In this document: piece after piece, positions 25,865 to 35,362 of the stretch
Layout: every line of letters begins with the position of its first letter
Numbering within the stretch: position 1 is the first letter of the stretch
Translations under genes and position numbers: made by a program
The notes under the pieces: model-generated
Databases searched by the model: none
What the model saw: the letters and a program-made list of their open reading frames with translations, nothing else
What the model was told of the DNA's origin: nothing
Assembly (NCBI GenBank): GCA_028288405.1
Contig: JAQBNS010000012.1
Span: forward strand, 1 to 60,854
Source: Chitinophagaceae bacterium
GTDB lineage: Bacteria > Bacteroidota > Bacteroidia > Cytophagales > Cytophagaceae
Length of the DNA: 60,854 nucleotides
Reading direction: 5' to 3'

Positions 25865-26994
25865 TGGTACAAGGTGTAAAAAATTGGCTCAGCAACAACC
25901 TCAAAGGTGATCCCGTAATGTGGGCCATCATCATATTGCTCAGTTTGGTCAGTATCATGGTGGTGTACAGTGCATCCGGTTCTTTGGCTTATCGCAAACA
26001 CGATGGCAATACGGAGCATTATCTCACAAAACATGCGATGTTGATGTTCATGAGTTTCGTGGTCATGTGGTTGGCACATAAACTGAATTATAAATATTAT
26101 GCAAGACTGAGCAAATTAGGTGTGTTGATATCGATACCCATGTTGGTTTTTGCTTTCGCATTTGGTAGCAGAATAAACGAAGCGGGTCGTTGGATCATGA
26201 TTCCATTAATCAATCAATCGTTTCAACCTTCCGATTTTGCTAAGCTTTCATTGATTGCTTACATGGCTGCCTTATTGGCAAGAAATCAAAACAACATTGA
26301 AGACTGGAAAAAATCATTTATACCGGTACTCATCTATAGCGGTCTTATTTGTGGTTTGATTTCATTGGCAAACATTTCTACTGCCTTGATATTATTTACG
26401 ACCTGCATGTTGATCATGTTTATTGGCAGAGTACCGATGAAATACCTGATGATGCTTGGTCTTTTAGGAATTCTGATGGTAGGTACCATGGCTGTGTTTG
26501 TTGGAGAGAGGATTAAAACAGCCATTGCACGTGTTACTTCAGATGAACTTCCTTATCAGGCGGAACAGTCTTACATCGCGATTTGGAATGGAGGGATATT
26601 AGGTAAGGGTCCGGGAAATAGTGCGCAAAAGAATTTTCTACCGCATCCTTATTCGGATTTTATTTATTCCATCATCATTGAAGAGTATGGTTTCGTCGGA
26701 GGCTTATTCATTTTGTTCTTATACCTCGCTTTGCTGTATCGAGGGATGAAAGTAGCTGCCAACAGTGATCGAGCGTTTGGCGGATTATTATCCGCCGGAC
26801 TTTCATTTGGTTTGGTCATACAGGCGCTCATCAACATGGGGGTAGCAGTAGGAGTAGGTCCTATTACAGGTCAGCCTCTGCCATTACTGAGTATGGGAGG
26901 AACATCCTTGTTGTTTACAGGCTTGTCATTGGGAATTATATTGAGTGTAAGCAGGGGAGATATTACAGAAGAAGTAGCAACAAGTAATGAGTAA
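25864..26994 (+). CDS. ftsW: Division-specific lipid II polymerase FtsW (SEDS family)
   Basis: FtsW polymerises lipid II into glycan strands together with FtsI. The 376 residues hold about ten membrane helices. SEDS landmarks are VYSASGSLAYRK near 36, INEAGRWIMIPLINQSFQPSDFAKL near 98, GPGNSAQKNFLPHPYSDFIYSIIIEEYGF near 240 (in part) and the C-terminal NMGVAVGVGPITGQPLPLLSMGG near 320 (in part). Its stop overlaps murD by one base at the start and murG by 8 bp at the end. Confidence 0.96.
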   Translation: MVQGVKNWLSNNLKGDPVMWAIIILLSLVSIMVVYSASGSLAYRKHDGNTEHYLTKHAMLMFMSFVVMWLAHKLNYKYYARLSKLGVLISIPMLVFAFAFGSRINEAGRWIMIPLINQSFQPSDFAKLSLIAYMAALLARNQNNIEDWKKSFIPVLIYSGLICGLISLANISTALILFTTCMLIMFIGRVPMKYLMMLGLLGILMVGTMAVFVGERIKTAIARVTSDELPYQAEQSYIAIWNGGILGKGPGNSAQKNFLPHPYSDFIYSIIIEEYGFVGGLFILFLYLALLYRGMKVAANSDRAFGGLLSAGLSFGLVIQALINMGVAVGVGPITGQPLPLLSMGGTSLLFTGLSLGIILSVSRGDITEEVATSNE

Positions 26995-28090
26995 TACGAA
27001 CACTACATATCGTATCATGATCAGCGGTGGAGGAACCGGCGGACATATTTTCCCTGCAGTAGCAGTAGCGGAAGAATGGAAAGCGCAGTATCCTCAATCG
27101 GAGATTTTGTTTGTAGGGGCGCAAGGCAAGATGGAAATGCAAAAAGTTCCGGATGCCGGTTTTAAAATCGTGGGGTTACCGATCAGAGGTTTGCAAAGAA
27201 AACTGACGTTGAGAAATTTCTTATTACCATTCTACATCATCAGGAGTTTGGTACAATCTTTTCAATTGTTATCATCGTTCAAGCCTCACGTAGTAGCTGG
27301 TTTTGGAGGATATGCCAGTGCACCGCTTTTATTTTCAGCAGCAGTGAAAGGAATTCCGATCATTATACAAGAACAAAATTCATACGCAGGACTTGCGAAT
27401 AAAATATTGTCAAAATGGGCAAAGAGAATTTGTGTAGCATACGATGACATGCAGCAGTTCTTTCCAAAAGATAAATTGGTACACACCGGGAATCCAATTC
27501 GATTGAATGTATTGAAGTCTTTGCAACAATCTAACGGTGCTGTAAAGAGTAGTTGGGGATTAGTAGAAGGAAAGAAAACAATATTGGTAATCGGTGGAAG
27601 TTTAGGTGCGACTACCATCAATAAAAGCATAGAAGCATGTCTTCCTGCGCTGAAAGCATTAGATGTTCAGCTGATCTGGCAAACGGGTAATCGTGATGCA
27701 GCGAGGTTAGCTAACTTCACAAGCGAGTCAGTAAAAGTAACCGCCTTCATTAAAGAGATGGACAAAGCCTATGGAGCAGCGGATTACATTGTTTCCAGAG
27801 CAGGTGCCATTGCAGTATCCGAACTAGCCATTGTAGGAAAACCGGTGATCTTAATTCCTTCACCCAACGTAACGGAAGATCATCAAACAAAAAATGCGAT
27901 GGCTTTGGTGAAGAAAGACGCCGCCATATTAGTGAGAGATGCGGAAGCGGTTACTCAGTTAGGGAATGTTCTTTCTGATTTAATAAAAGATAAAAGTCAT
28001 TCGGATAAAATAGCATACAACATTTCTGTTTTAGCAAAACCAAATGCTGCAAAAGATATTGTCACACTCATGATAAACGAGATCAACTAA
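26987..28090 (+). CDS. murG: UDP-N-acetylglucosamine--lipid I GlcNAc transferase
   Basis: MurG converts lipid I to lipid II on the inner face of the membrane. GGGTGGHIFPAVAVAEEW near residue 15 is the first glycine-rich loop; GGYASAPLLFSAAVKGIPIIIQEQN near 107 (in part), GGSLGATTINKS near 203 and the UDP-GlcNAc-binding SRAGAIAVSELAIVGKPVILIPSP near 272 (in part) follow. Length 367 is typical of GT28 MurG. It overlaps ftsW by 8 bp and directly abuts murC. Confidence 0.97.
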   Translation: MSNTNTTYRIMISGGGTGGHIFPAVAVAEEWKAQYPQSEILFVGAQGKMEMQKVPDAGFKIVGLPIRGLQRKLTLRNFLLPFYIIRSLVQSFQLLSSFKPHVVAGFGGYASAPLLFSAAVKGIPIIIQEQNSYAGLANKILSKWAKRICVAYDDMQQFFPKDKLVHTGNPIRLNVLKSLQQSNGAVKSSWGLVEGKKTILVIGGSLGATTINKSIEACLPALKALDVQLIWQTGNRDAARLANFTSESVKVTAFIKEMDKAYGAADYIVSRAGAIAVSELAIVGKPVILIPSPNVTEDHQTKNAMALVKKDAAILVRDAEAVTQLGNVLSDLIKDKSHSDKIAYNISVLAKPNAAKDIVTLMINEIN

Positions 28091-29476
28091 GTGGATCATT
28101 TAAACAACATATCGAAAGTTTATTTTCTTGGTATCGGTGGCATCGGTATGAGTGCATTGGCGCGTTGGCTGGTCATGGAAGGAAAGGATGTGGCGGGTTA
28201 TGACAAAACAGAAACAACACTCACTAAACAATTGCAGAAAGAAGGCATAGCCATTAATTATACAGATGAACTTTCATATATCCCTGAACTCTATAAGCAG
28301 GACGATGTATTGATTGTCTATACACCTGCTGTGCCTGTTGCTTCTTTGCAGTATCAGTATTTCCTGAACAAAGGAAATAAAATGATCAAGCGTGCGGAGT
28401 TGTTGGGTGCGATTGCGCAGAATTATTTTACGGTAGCCGTTTCAGGTACACATGGAAAAACGACAACGTCTTCCATGGTCGCTCATATCTTAAAGGATGC
28501 CGGTCAGAATGTAGCGGCGTTTCTGGGAGGTATTACTCAGAACTATGGTACGAACGTACTCTTTCCTGATTTCGATAAGGGAAACATTGTGTTTGTAGTA
28601 GAAGCGGATGAATTTGATCGTTCTTTCTTACACTTGAGTCCGGATGTAGTCATTGTCAATGCGACGGATCCTGATCACCTGGATATCTATGGCAATGAAG
28701 CGGCATTCAAACAAGCCTTCGTTGATTTCGTAAGTAAAATTAGAAAAGGCGGAACGTTGATTTCAAAGTTGGACTCTGATTTCGTTCAACAACCGAAACT
28801 CAAAACACAAGTTACTTTCGGTGCCATCGGAGCGGACTACTACGTAGAAAGTTCTGCTGTTAATTCGGAAGGAAGCATAGATGTAACAGTGAAGGGGAAA
28901 GGAGAGAAGAACTTTACATTGGATATGCCTGGTCTTCATAATCAAAACAACGCATTGGCTGCTTTTCTGGCTTGCGAAGCAGTTGGATTGTCTGAAGACG
29001 AAATCAAAAAAGGTATTGCTTCTTTTAGAGGTGTCAAAAGAAGATTTGAATACCATGTAAGAAGCCCGAAGGTAGTTTATATCGATGATTACGCGCACCA
29101 TCCGGAAGAGGTGAGTAATTTTATAAAAGGAGTGAAGTCGGTATATCCTTCTAAAAAACTATCGGTTGTTTTTCAACCGCATTTGTTTTCCAGAACAAAA
29201 GATTTCATGAATGGATTTGCAGAAGCATTGAGTTTATCCGACGAAGTTTTTTTACTGGATATCTATCCGGCCAGAGAACTTCCGATAGAAGGTATAACCT
29301 CTAAGGTATTGTTGGATAAATTGACTTGTTCTTATAAGCAATTATTGAGTAAAGAAGATTTAGTAGACCATTTGATCACACACGAGGTAGAAGTTCTGGC
29401 AACGCTGGGAGCAGGAGATATTGATCAATTGATTTTACCGTTGAAGAAAATAAGCGAAGCCAAAGCAGGAAAATGA
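28091..29476 (+). CDS. murC: UDP-N-acetylmuramate--L-alanine ligase
   Basis: MurC adds L-alanine to UDP-MurNAc, the first stem-peptide step. YFLGIGGIGMSALARWL (about residues 12-28) is the N-terminal UDP-binding loop, VSGTHGKTTTSSMVAHIL (about 118) the P-loop, NATDPDHLDIYGN near 195 and YIDDYAHHPEEV near 331 are the later Mur motifs. The start is a GTG right after the murG stop. It overlaps ftsQ by 4 bp (ATGA). Confidence 0.96.
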   Translation: MDHLNNISKVYFLGIGGIGMSALARWLVMEGKDVAGYDKTETTLTKQLQKEGIAINYTDELSYIPELYKQDDVLIVYTPAVPVASLQYQYFLNKGNKMIKRAELLGAIAQNYFTVAVSGTHGKTTTSSMVAHILKDAGQNVAAFLGGITQNYGTNVLFPDFDKGNIVFVVEADEFDRSFLHLSPDVVIVNATDPDHLDIYGNEAAFKQAFVDFVSKIRKGGTLISKLDSDFVQQPKLKTQVTFGAIGADYYVESSAVNSEGSIDVTVKGKGEKNFTLDMPGLHNQNNALAAFLACEAVGLSEDEIKKGIASFRGVKRRFEYHVRSPKVVYIDDYAHHPEEVSNFIKGVKSVYPSKKLSVVFQPHLFSRTKDFMNGFAEALSLSDEVFLLDIYPARELPIEGITSKVLLDKLTCSYKQLLSKEDLVDHLITHEVEVLATLGAGDIDQLILPLKKISEAKAGK

Positions 29477-30240
29477 AATTTCCCAAAATAAATATATCGC
29501 CCAAAGCCTATATCATAGCAACGATCGTATTCATTGTGATTCTATCGACTTCCTTGATTGGCAATTCTTATTACCGCACGGTAAAAAGAATCAGAGTGGA
29601 TATTAATAATGAGTATGAAAATTATTTCATCGACGAAAAAGAAATTCTGCGTTTGATGACGAATAACGATGATGATCCTATTGTTGGAAAATATTTGCGT
29701 GATGTGGATCTGAAATTATTGGAAAAGAGAGTGAGACAATGTCCTTTTGTAGAAGATGTACAGGCCTTTAAGAATCACTCCGGAGTAGTAAAAATAGAAG
29801 TGCACCAGGTGAAACCCTTAGCCCGGATTTACCACAACGGCATGAACGATAAATACCTTTTGCCTAACGGAAAACTCATTGCGGTATCTCCTAAGTATAC
29901 CAGCAGAACATTGATCGTAAGAGGTGATTATACGTACAAGTTTGGCGACACGGCTTTTGTTAAAACAGCAGATTGGAAATCGTATGTTGATTTCTTCAAT
30001 CGCATCAGCAGCGATCAACACTGGAGTGCTCAGGTATCGGAATTAAAAATACAAAGAGATGGTACCATTATCATATTCCCTCAGATCGGTGATTATGAGA
30101 TTAAGTTTGGTAAGCCGGACGATTTAGATATTAAATTCAAAAAGTTAAACATCTTCTTTAAGGAGATATTACCCTTGCGTGGTTGGGATGCCTACCAGGC
30201 AGTAAACGTTCAATACAAAGACCAAATAATTTGTGATTAA
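29473..30240 (+). CDS. ftsQ: Cell division protein FtsQ/DivIB
   Basis: FtsQ links the FtsL-FtsB pair to the rest of the divisome. The 255-residue protein has a short cytoplasmic tail, one membrane helix (about residues 13-31) and a periplasmic part with a POTRA-like region: INNEYENYFIDEKEILRLM, then LEKRVRQCPFVEDVQAF, typical for FtsQ. Sequence is weakly conserved across phyla, and position between murC and ftsA supports the call strongly. Confidence 0.9.
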   Translation: MKFPKINISPKAYIIATIVFIVILSTSLIGNSYYRTVKRIRVDINNEYENYFIDEKEILRLMTNNDDDPIVGKYLRDVDLKLLEKRVRQCPFVEDVQAFKNHSGVVKIEVHQVKPLARIYHNGMNDKYLLPNGKLIAVSPKYTSRTLIVRGDYTYKFGDTAFVKTADWKSYVDFFNRISSDQHWSAQVSELKIQRDGTIIIFPQIGDYEIKFGKPDDLDIKFKKLNIFFKEILPLRGWDAYQAVNVQYKDQIICD

Positions 30241-30245
30241 AATTT

Positions 30246-31577
30246 ATGGCTATGCAAAAAAATAATAACGAATTGGTAGTAGGCCTTGATATAGGCACCA
30301 CTAAAATATGCGCAATCGTTGGTCGCAAAAATGAATTTGGTAAACTGGAAATTCTGGGAATGGGAACGGCTGTATCAGAAGGCGTGATCCGTGGTATGGT
30401 GACCAATATCAACAGCACGATGCAATCGATTGTGAAAGCTGTAAAAGAAGCAGAAGATCAATCAGGTGTCAATATAGAAGTAGTAAACGTCGGTATCGCG
30501 GGACAGCATATTCGCAGTTCAGTACACCACGGTTCGAGAACACGTCACAACGGAGATGATGAAATCACAGTAGACGATGTGACTCAGTTAACGATGGACA
30601 TGTATAAAACTGTTTTCCCTTTGGGCAACGAAATTATACATGTGATGCCGCAAGTATACACCGTAGATGGTGTGGAAAAAATAAACGACCCGGTGGGTAT
30701 GATAGGAGTGAGGTTACAAGCCGACTTTCATGTGATCACTGCACAAACCAATGCCATCAAAAATATTAAGAAGTGTATCGATAAATCAAATCTCAAAATT
30801 GATGAGTTGATCTTAGAACCGATTGCTTCCAGTTTATCTGTATTGACGAAAGAAGAAAAAGAAGCCGGCATTGTATTGGTGGATATCGGTGGCGGTACAA
30901 CAGATGTTGCTATTTTCTACGACAACATCATTCGTCACACGGCGGTGATTCCTTTTGGTGGTAACATCATCACATCGGACATCATAGAAGGTTGCAAAGT
31001 CATGCAAAAGCAAGCGGAGCAATTGAAAGTGAAATACGGTTCTGCCATGTCTTCTATGACTAAGCCTAACGAGATCATTTCCATTCAAGCGTTGAAAGAC
31101 AGACCGAATAAAGAAATTTCAAGAAAGAATCTTGCGCAGGTCATCGAAGCAAGAATGACGGAGATCGTGGAAATGGTTCACATGGAAATTGTAAACTCTG
31201 GTTACTACAATAAAATTGCCGGAGGTATTGTCATCACCGGTGGTGGTTCGCAATTAGCCAATGCGAAACAGTTATTTGAGTTGATTACAGGTTTGGATGT
31301 CAGAATCGGATATCCAAACGAACACTTAGGCAAATCGAAACTGGAAGAAGTGAAGAGTCCGATGTATTCTACAGCAATTGGCCTGGTTTTGGCTGGCTTC
31401 TGGTCTATCGATGAAAGAGAAAACAAATACAGTGAAGTATCAACGGGCAAAGTATCTGAAGGTAAAAAGAGCACGTCTCAATCTTCTTTGAAAGTGTCTG
31501 ACTTCACGAAGAAAATCAGTGAACGCATCAAAGGCTTTATGCTGGATGATTATAACGATACTGATTTTAAAAGTTAG
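30246..31577 (+). CDS. ftsA: Cell division protein FtsA
   Basis: FtsA is an actin-like ATPase that ties FtsZ to the membrane. VVGLDIGTTKICAIVGRK near residue 11 and VLVDIGGGTTDVAIF near 207 are the two phosphate-binding loops; GGIVITGGGSQL near 324 is the adenosine motif. The C-terminus has an amphipathic stretch, FTKKISERIKGFMLDD, which is the likely membrane-targeting helix. Starts at 30246 and 30252 are both possible. A 147-bp gap with repeats separates it from ftsZ. Confidence 0.96.
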   Translation: MAMQKNNNELVVGLDIGTTKICAIVGRKNEFGKLEILGMGTAVSEGVIRGMVTNINSTMQSIVKAVKEAEDQSGVNIEVVNVGIAGQHIRSSVHHGSRTRHNGDDEITVDDVTQLTMDMYKTVFPLGNEIIHVMPQVYTVDGVEKINDPVGMIGVRLQADFHVITAQTNAIKNIKKCIDKSNLKIDELILEPIASSLSVLTKEEKEAGIVLVDIGGGTTDVAIFYDNIIRHTAVIPFGGNIITSDIIEGCKVMQKQAEQLKVKYGSAMSSMTKPNEIISIQALKDRPNKEISRKNLAQVIEARMTEIVEMVHMEIVNSGYYNKIAGGIVITGGGSQLANAKQLFELITGLDVRIGYPNEHLGKSKLEEVKSPMYSTAIGLVLAGFWSIDERENKYSEVSTGKVSEGKKSTSQSSLKVSDFTKKISERIKGFMLDDYNDTDFKS

Positions 31578-31624
31578 TAAAAGAAGTGATCAGTTGTCAG
31601 TGATCAGCATTTATTGAATGTCAA

Positions 31625-31655
31625 TTGAATAAAAATAAATGAAGATATAGTTTTA
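31625..31655 (+). promoter_or_regulatory. Weak candidate ftsZ promoter
   Basis: TTG at 31625-31627 is followed after 20 bp by TAGTTTTA, one mismatch to TAnnTTTG and one base off the ideal spacing. It would place the whole 7-bp tandem array in the ftsZ leader. Confidence 0.3.
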
Positions 31656-31696
31656 CAACTAACAACTAACAACTAACAACTAACAACTAACAACTA
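31655..31696 (+). repeat. Six tandem copies of ACAACTA upstream of ftsZ
   Basis: Six perfect 7-bp units run without interruption and end 28 bp before the ftsZ ATG. Because 7 is close to but not equal to a helical turn, a simple operator is less likely than slippage-prone repeat DNA. Just upstream, 31586-31607 has a separate GTGATCAG-TTGTCA-GTGATCAG repeat. Confidence 0.95.
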
Positions 31697-31724
31697 TTAT
31701 TACCGAAACCAAACAACTACAAAT

Positions 31725-33248
31725 ATGTTATCAAACAATTATCAATTTGAAATACCGGACCATCATAAGTCCATCATCAAGGTTATTGGTGTTGGCGGAG
31801 GCGGGAGCAATGCGGTGAACCATATGTACAGCATGGGCATTAAGGATGTGGAGTTCGTGGTGTCTAACACCGATCTTCAGGCTTTGAAAAGCAGTCCGAT
31901 TCCCAACAGACTTCAATTGGGAAATAGAAGTCTGGGTGCAGGAGCAAATCCGGAAATCGGAAAACACTCTGCTATGGAAAGCAAAGAAGAGATCAGAGAG
32001 TATTTGAGCGACAATACAAAAATGCTATTCATCACAGCGGGTATGGGCGGTGGTACCGGAACAGGTGCTGCTCCGGTCATTGCTAAGATCGCACGTGAAA
32101 TGGATATCCTGACTGTAGGTATCGTTACGGCTCCTTTCTCTTTTGAAGGAAAAAGAAAAAACATGCAAGCAGAACAAGGTATCGCTGAAATGAGACAATA
32201 TTGCGATACCGTGTTGGTGATTGTTAACGATAAATTAAGAGAAGTATACGGCAACCTGTCTTTGAAAGAAGCATTCGGTAAAGCAGATGATATTTTGTTG
32301 ACGGCTGCAAAAAGTATTGCAGAGATCATCACGATCAATGCGACGATGAACATTGACTTTGAAGACGTAAGAACCGTCATGAAAGATTCCGGTGCCGCAG
32401 TAATGGGATCAGGAAGAGCAAGCGGAGAAAACAGAGCAAGACAAGCGGCTGAATTGGCTTTGCATTCGCCGTTGTTGAACAATACAAATGTAAAAGGTGC
32501 CGGTAAAATTTTATTCTCTGTTACATACGGTCCTCAAGCCAACATGACAATGGATGAGCTTTCTGAAATCACAGATTACATTCAGGAAGAGGTAGCCAGT
32601 GACGCCTTCATGATCTGGGGTTACGGAGAAGACAGTGCATTGAATGATGAATTGGTAGTAACAGTAATCGCTACCGGTTACGAGGCTACTTCTATTCAGC
32701 AAGAAATGGAACAAAGAAAAGTAATCGATTTGGAAACAGATAAGGTCATTAAAAAAGAAGAACCGATTATCTATAAACAAAAAACATTCAATCCGAATCC
32801 TTCCTTGTTTACGCCGGAACCTGAAAAACCAAAACAGGAAGAGCGTTCTCAAATCGTGTTCAATTTAGAACCGAAGGAAGAACCGAAACGCGAACAAAAA
32901 CAAGAGTATATCATTCATGATTTGGATAGCGATGCGGTGCAACAAGTAGAAAAGGTCGTATCTGCTCAAAATCCTAGTCGAGTGGTGGACGAATTCGAAA
33001 ATGATATGCAAAAGAAATTTGATCGTTTAAACGAGAGAAAAGATAAATTAAAATCGTTGAGCGCCAATTCGTCTGGTATGACGCCAGAGGAGTTCAAACA
33101 AATGTTGGAAATTCCGGCTTATAAAAGGAATAATACCACGCTTTCAGATTATCCGCACTCTTCGGAAAGAAACATTTCGAGGTTTCAATTGAACGAAGAC
33201 AATGAAATTTTAGGGAACAACAAGTTCCTGCATGATAATGTCGATTAG
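31725..33248 (+). CDS. ftsZ: Cell division GTPase FtsZ
   Basis: FtsZ polymerises into the Z ring. The GTP-binding GGGTGTG is at residues 108-114 and the T7 loop NIDFEDV at about 209-215. The globular domain ends near 325. A charged linker of about 135 residues leads to the conserved C-terminal peptide LEIPAYKR (about 461-468), which binds FtsA; an extra 39-residue tail follows, so the peptide is not at the very end. Total length of 507 is long compared with E. coli (383) but usual in Bacteroidota. A terminator follows, closing the cluster. Confidence 0.97.
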   Translation: MLSNNYQFEIPDHHKSIIKVIGVGGGGSNAVNHMYSMGIKDVEFVVSNTDLQALKSSPIPNRLQLGNRSLGAGANPEIGKHSAMESKEEIREYLSDNTKMLFITAGMGGGTGTGAAPVIAKIAREMDILTVGIVTAPFSFEGKRKNMQAEQGIAEMRQYCDTVLVIVNDKLREVYGNLSLKEAFGKADDILLTAAKSIAEIITINATMNIDFEDVRTVMKDSGAAVMGSGRASGENRARQAAELALHSPLLNNTNVKGAGKILFSVTYGPQANMTMDELSEITDYIQEEVASDAFMIWGYGEDSALNDELVVTVIATGYEATSIQQEMEQRKVIDLETDKVIKKEEPIIYKQKTFNPNPSLFTPEPEKPKQEERSQIVFNLEPKEEPKREQKQEYIIHDLDSDAVQQVEKVVSAQNPSRVVDEFENDMQKKFDRLNERKDKLKSLSANSSGMTPEEFKQMLEIPAYKRNNTTLSDYPHSSERNISRFQLNEDNEILGNNKFLHDNVD

Positions 33249-33277
33249 TAGTGTGTTTTGTAATGTTGTAATGGTTT

Positions 33278-33308
33278 AAAAAAAGGTCACTTCGGTGACC
33301 TTTTTTTA
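33278..33308 (+). terminator. Terminator at the end of the division cluster
   Basis: A perfect stem AAAAAGGTCAC / GTGACCTTTTT with the stable TTCG loop is followed by a T-run. It lies 30 bp after the ftsZ stop. Confidence 0.95.
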
Positions 33309-33332
33309 TGAATTAATTGTAAATTATACTCT

Positions 33333-34007
33333 ATGAAAATACTGGTTATTGAAGACGAAAAAGAACTGAGAAAATCCGTCATCACTTATTTAAGTGCGGA
33401 AGGTTATCTTTGTGAAAGCGCAGGATCTACAAGAGAAGCCATTGAAAAAATAGGTGTATACGATTACGATTGTTTTATTGTAGACATCATGCTGCCGGAT
33501 GGCAATGGATTGGATATTATCAAAGAAATTAAAAACAAGGGAATAGAAGGTGGGGTAATCATTGTTTCTGCGAAGAATTCTCTGGAAGATCGAATCGTAG
33601 GATTAGAGATCGGATCAGACGATTACCTGGTCAAACCTTTTCACTTGTCCGAACTGAATGCGCGCGTAAAATCTATTGTTCGCAGAAGAAATTTTTCAGG
33701 ATCCAATCAGGTAGTCTTCAATGAAATTACCATCAACATCGATTCAAGAGAAGTATTGGTCAATGATAAGCCTATCAATTTAACAGGTAAAGAGTACGAT
33801 ATTCTTGTCTATTTTATTTCCAATAAAGGAAGAGTAATTCCTAAAGATTCTTTAGCTGAACATGTATGGGGAGATTACATGGATAATGCCGATTCGCTGG
33901 ACTTTATTTATACGCACATTAAGAATACCAGAAAGAAATTGATGGATGCAGGTGCGCACGATTACATCAAAACGGTATACGGAATTGGTTATAAATTCAC
34001 CGCCTGA
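33333..34007 (+). CDS. OmpR/PhoB-family response regulator
   Basis: The 224-residue protein has a receiver domain (residues 1-115) with the acidic pair EDEKE, the phospho-accepting aspartate in DCFIVDIMLPDGNGLDI (about residue 51), and VKPFHLSEL with the conserved lysine. The C-terminal winged-helix domain (about 128-224) shows LTGKEYDILVYFISNKGRVI and the ending TVYGIGYKF. Its last base overlaps the kinase start, so the two form one unit. Target genes are not evident. Confidence 0.93.
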   Translation: MKILVIEDEKELRKSVITYLSAEGYLCESAGSTREAIEKIGVYDYDCFIVDIMLPDGNGLDIIKEIKNKGIEGGVIIVSAKNSLEDRIVGLEIGSDDYLVKPFHLSELNARVKSIVRRRNFSGSNQVVFNEITINIDSREVLVNDKPINLTGKEYDILVYFISNKGRVIPKDSLAEHVWGDYMDNADSLDFIYTHIKNTRKKLMDAGAHDYIKTVYGIGYKFTA

Positions 34008-35257
34008 TGAATCTCTTAGATAAATCTACGCGCTATTACCTGGTCTATTCTTTGTTTGTGTTTTCAGTAGGTTCTCTTTTTTTTTATTTTTCAATACGAC
34101 AAGTAATCAATGATGGTATAGACGAAGCACTGCACCAGGAAAAAGTAATACTCATTGAGAATTTACGCTATGAGAGAGCGATTGACTCCTTAAAACTAAA
34201 TAAGGATTTTTATATTCATACGATAGAAGGTCAGCATAAAGAATACGACAGGTACCGTACCGTCAGGCCTTCACAGGATACTACCATTAAAACAAAACAA
34301 AGACAATTGGAAAGTGTATTCCTGCACGATGGACAATACTTTATTTTAAAAATAAGGCAATCTCTACAAAGAGAAGATGAACTCATTGATTCCATTGTGC
34401 CGGTTGGTTTGGTTATGTTTATGATCTTACTGGTCGGTGTATTGATGATCAACAACATGATCTCTGTACGTGTTTGGGCTCCCTTTTATTCCATCCTTGA
34501 TCGTTTGAAATCATATGACGTCAAAACGGGTGTTGTAGTCCAATACACTCCTGTCAACATAAAAGAGTTTGATCAGTTGTCTCATAACTTGTATTTGATG
34601 ACGTCTAAAATTCATGAAGATTACCGCAGTCAAAAGGAGTTCAATGAAAATTTTTCACACGAACTGCAAACACCTTTGGCAATCATTCAGAATAACTTAG
34701 AAAATATTATTCAGTCTCCCAATTTGCACGAAGAGGACATGAATCATATCAGTGGTGTAATGGACGCAGTGAAGAGAATAACCTCATTGAGCAAAGGATT
34801 GCTTTTGCTTTCTCAGATTGATAACAATCAGTTTCCGGAAGTGAAGAATGTCGACATCGTTTCGGTATCCAGAAAATTAGTAAGTTTCTTCTCCGGGATT
34901 ATTGAAAACAAGAAAATAGTAATCATTGAAAAATACAGTGGCGCAGTCTGGATCAAGTGCAATCAATCGCTGATTGATATCCTGATGACAAATATCATTT
35001 CAAATGCCATTCGTCACAATATTGATGAAGGGTATATTTCTATTGACATTACCATGGATAAAATGGAAGTGTCAAATTCCGGAAAGCCATTGGATGGAGA
35101 TGTCAATACGATTTTTGATCGCTTTGTGAAATTAGGGGAGAAGAAAAATTCTATCGGCTTGGGCTTACCCATCGTAAAAAAAATATGCGAAGTATCTGGT
35201 TTTACCGTATCCTATAAAAATAACGAAGCAGAACACACGATAACGATTGTGTTTTAG
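34007..35257 (+). CDS. Membrane sensor histidine kinase
   Basis: The 416-residue kinase has two membrane helices (about residues 12-30 and 132-152) enclosing a periplasmic sensor of about 100 residues with no recognised fold. The H-box is FNENFSHELQTPLAIIQNN (about residues 217-235), the N-box NIISNAIRHNIDEG and the G-box SIGLGLPIVKKICE. It should phosphorylate the response regulator encoded just upstream. The signal is unknown. Confidence 0.92.
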   Translation: MNLLDKSTRYYLVYSLFVFSVGSLFFYFSIRQVINDGIDEALHQEKVILIENLRYERAIDSLKLNKDFYIHTIEGQHKEYDRYRTVRPSQDTTIKTKQRQLESVFLHDGQYFILKIRQSLQREDELIDSIVPVGLVMFMILLVGVLMINNMISVRVWAPFYSILDRLKSYDVKTGVVVQYTPVNIKEFDQLSHNLYLMTSKIHEDYRSQKEFNENFSHELQTPLAIIQNNLENIIQSPNLHEEDMNHISGVMDAVKRITSLSKGLLLLSQIDNNQFPEVKNVDIVSVSRKLVSFFSGIIENKKIVIIEKYSGAVWIKCNQSLIDILMTNIISNAIRHNIDEGYISIDITMDKMEVSNSGKPLDGDVNTIFDRFVKLGEKKNSIGLGLPIVKKICEVSGFTVSYKNNEAEHTITIVF

Positions 35258-35295
35258 TAGCAAGCAGTTTTGTTACTATTTTCTGAAATGTATTT

Positions 35296-35362
35296 AGGAG
35301 TGAAGAGTGGAGAGCGGAGAGCGAAAAATTATAAACGCTCTTCACTCTTCGCTCTTCACTCT
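35296..35362. repeat. Inverted-repeat element between convergent kinase and rsgA genes
   Basis: Words GAGTGAAGAGTGGAGAGCGG on the left pair imperfectly with CGCTCTTCACTCTTCGCTC on the right around an AT-rich loop. It resembles the 1816, 16379 and 37674 elements in layout and GA/CT word structure. Confidence 0.7.

Noticed and set aside
31655..31696. CRISPR-like array
   Set aside because: Units are 7 bp and contiguous without spacers; likewise the 70-bp repeats have only two copies and no cas genes are present.
31913..32482. 189-codon frame antisense to ftsZ
   Set aside because: It is a mirror of ftsZ codon bias; ftsZ is unmistakable on the other strand.
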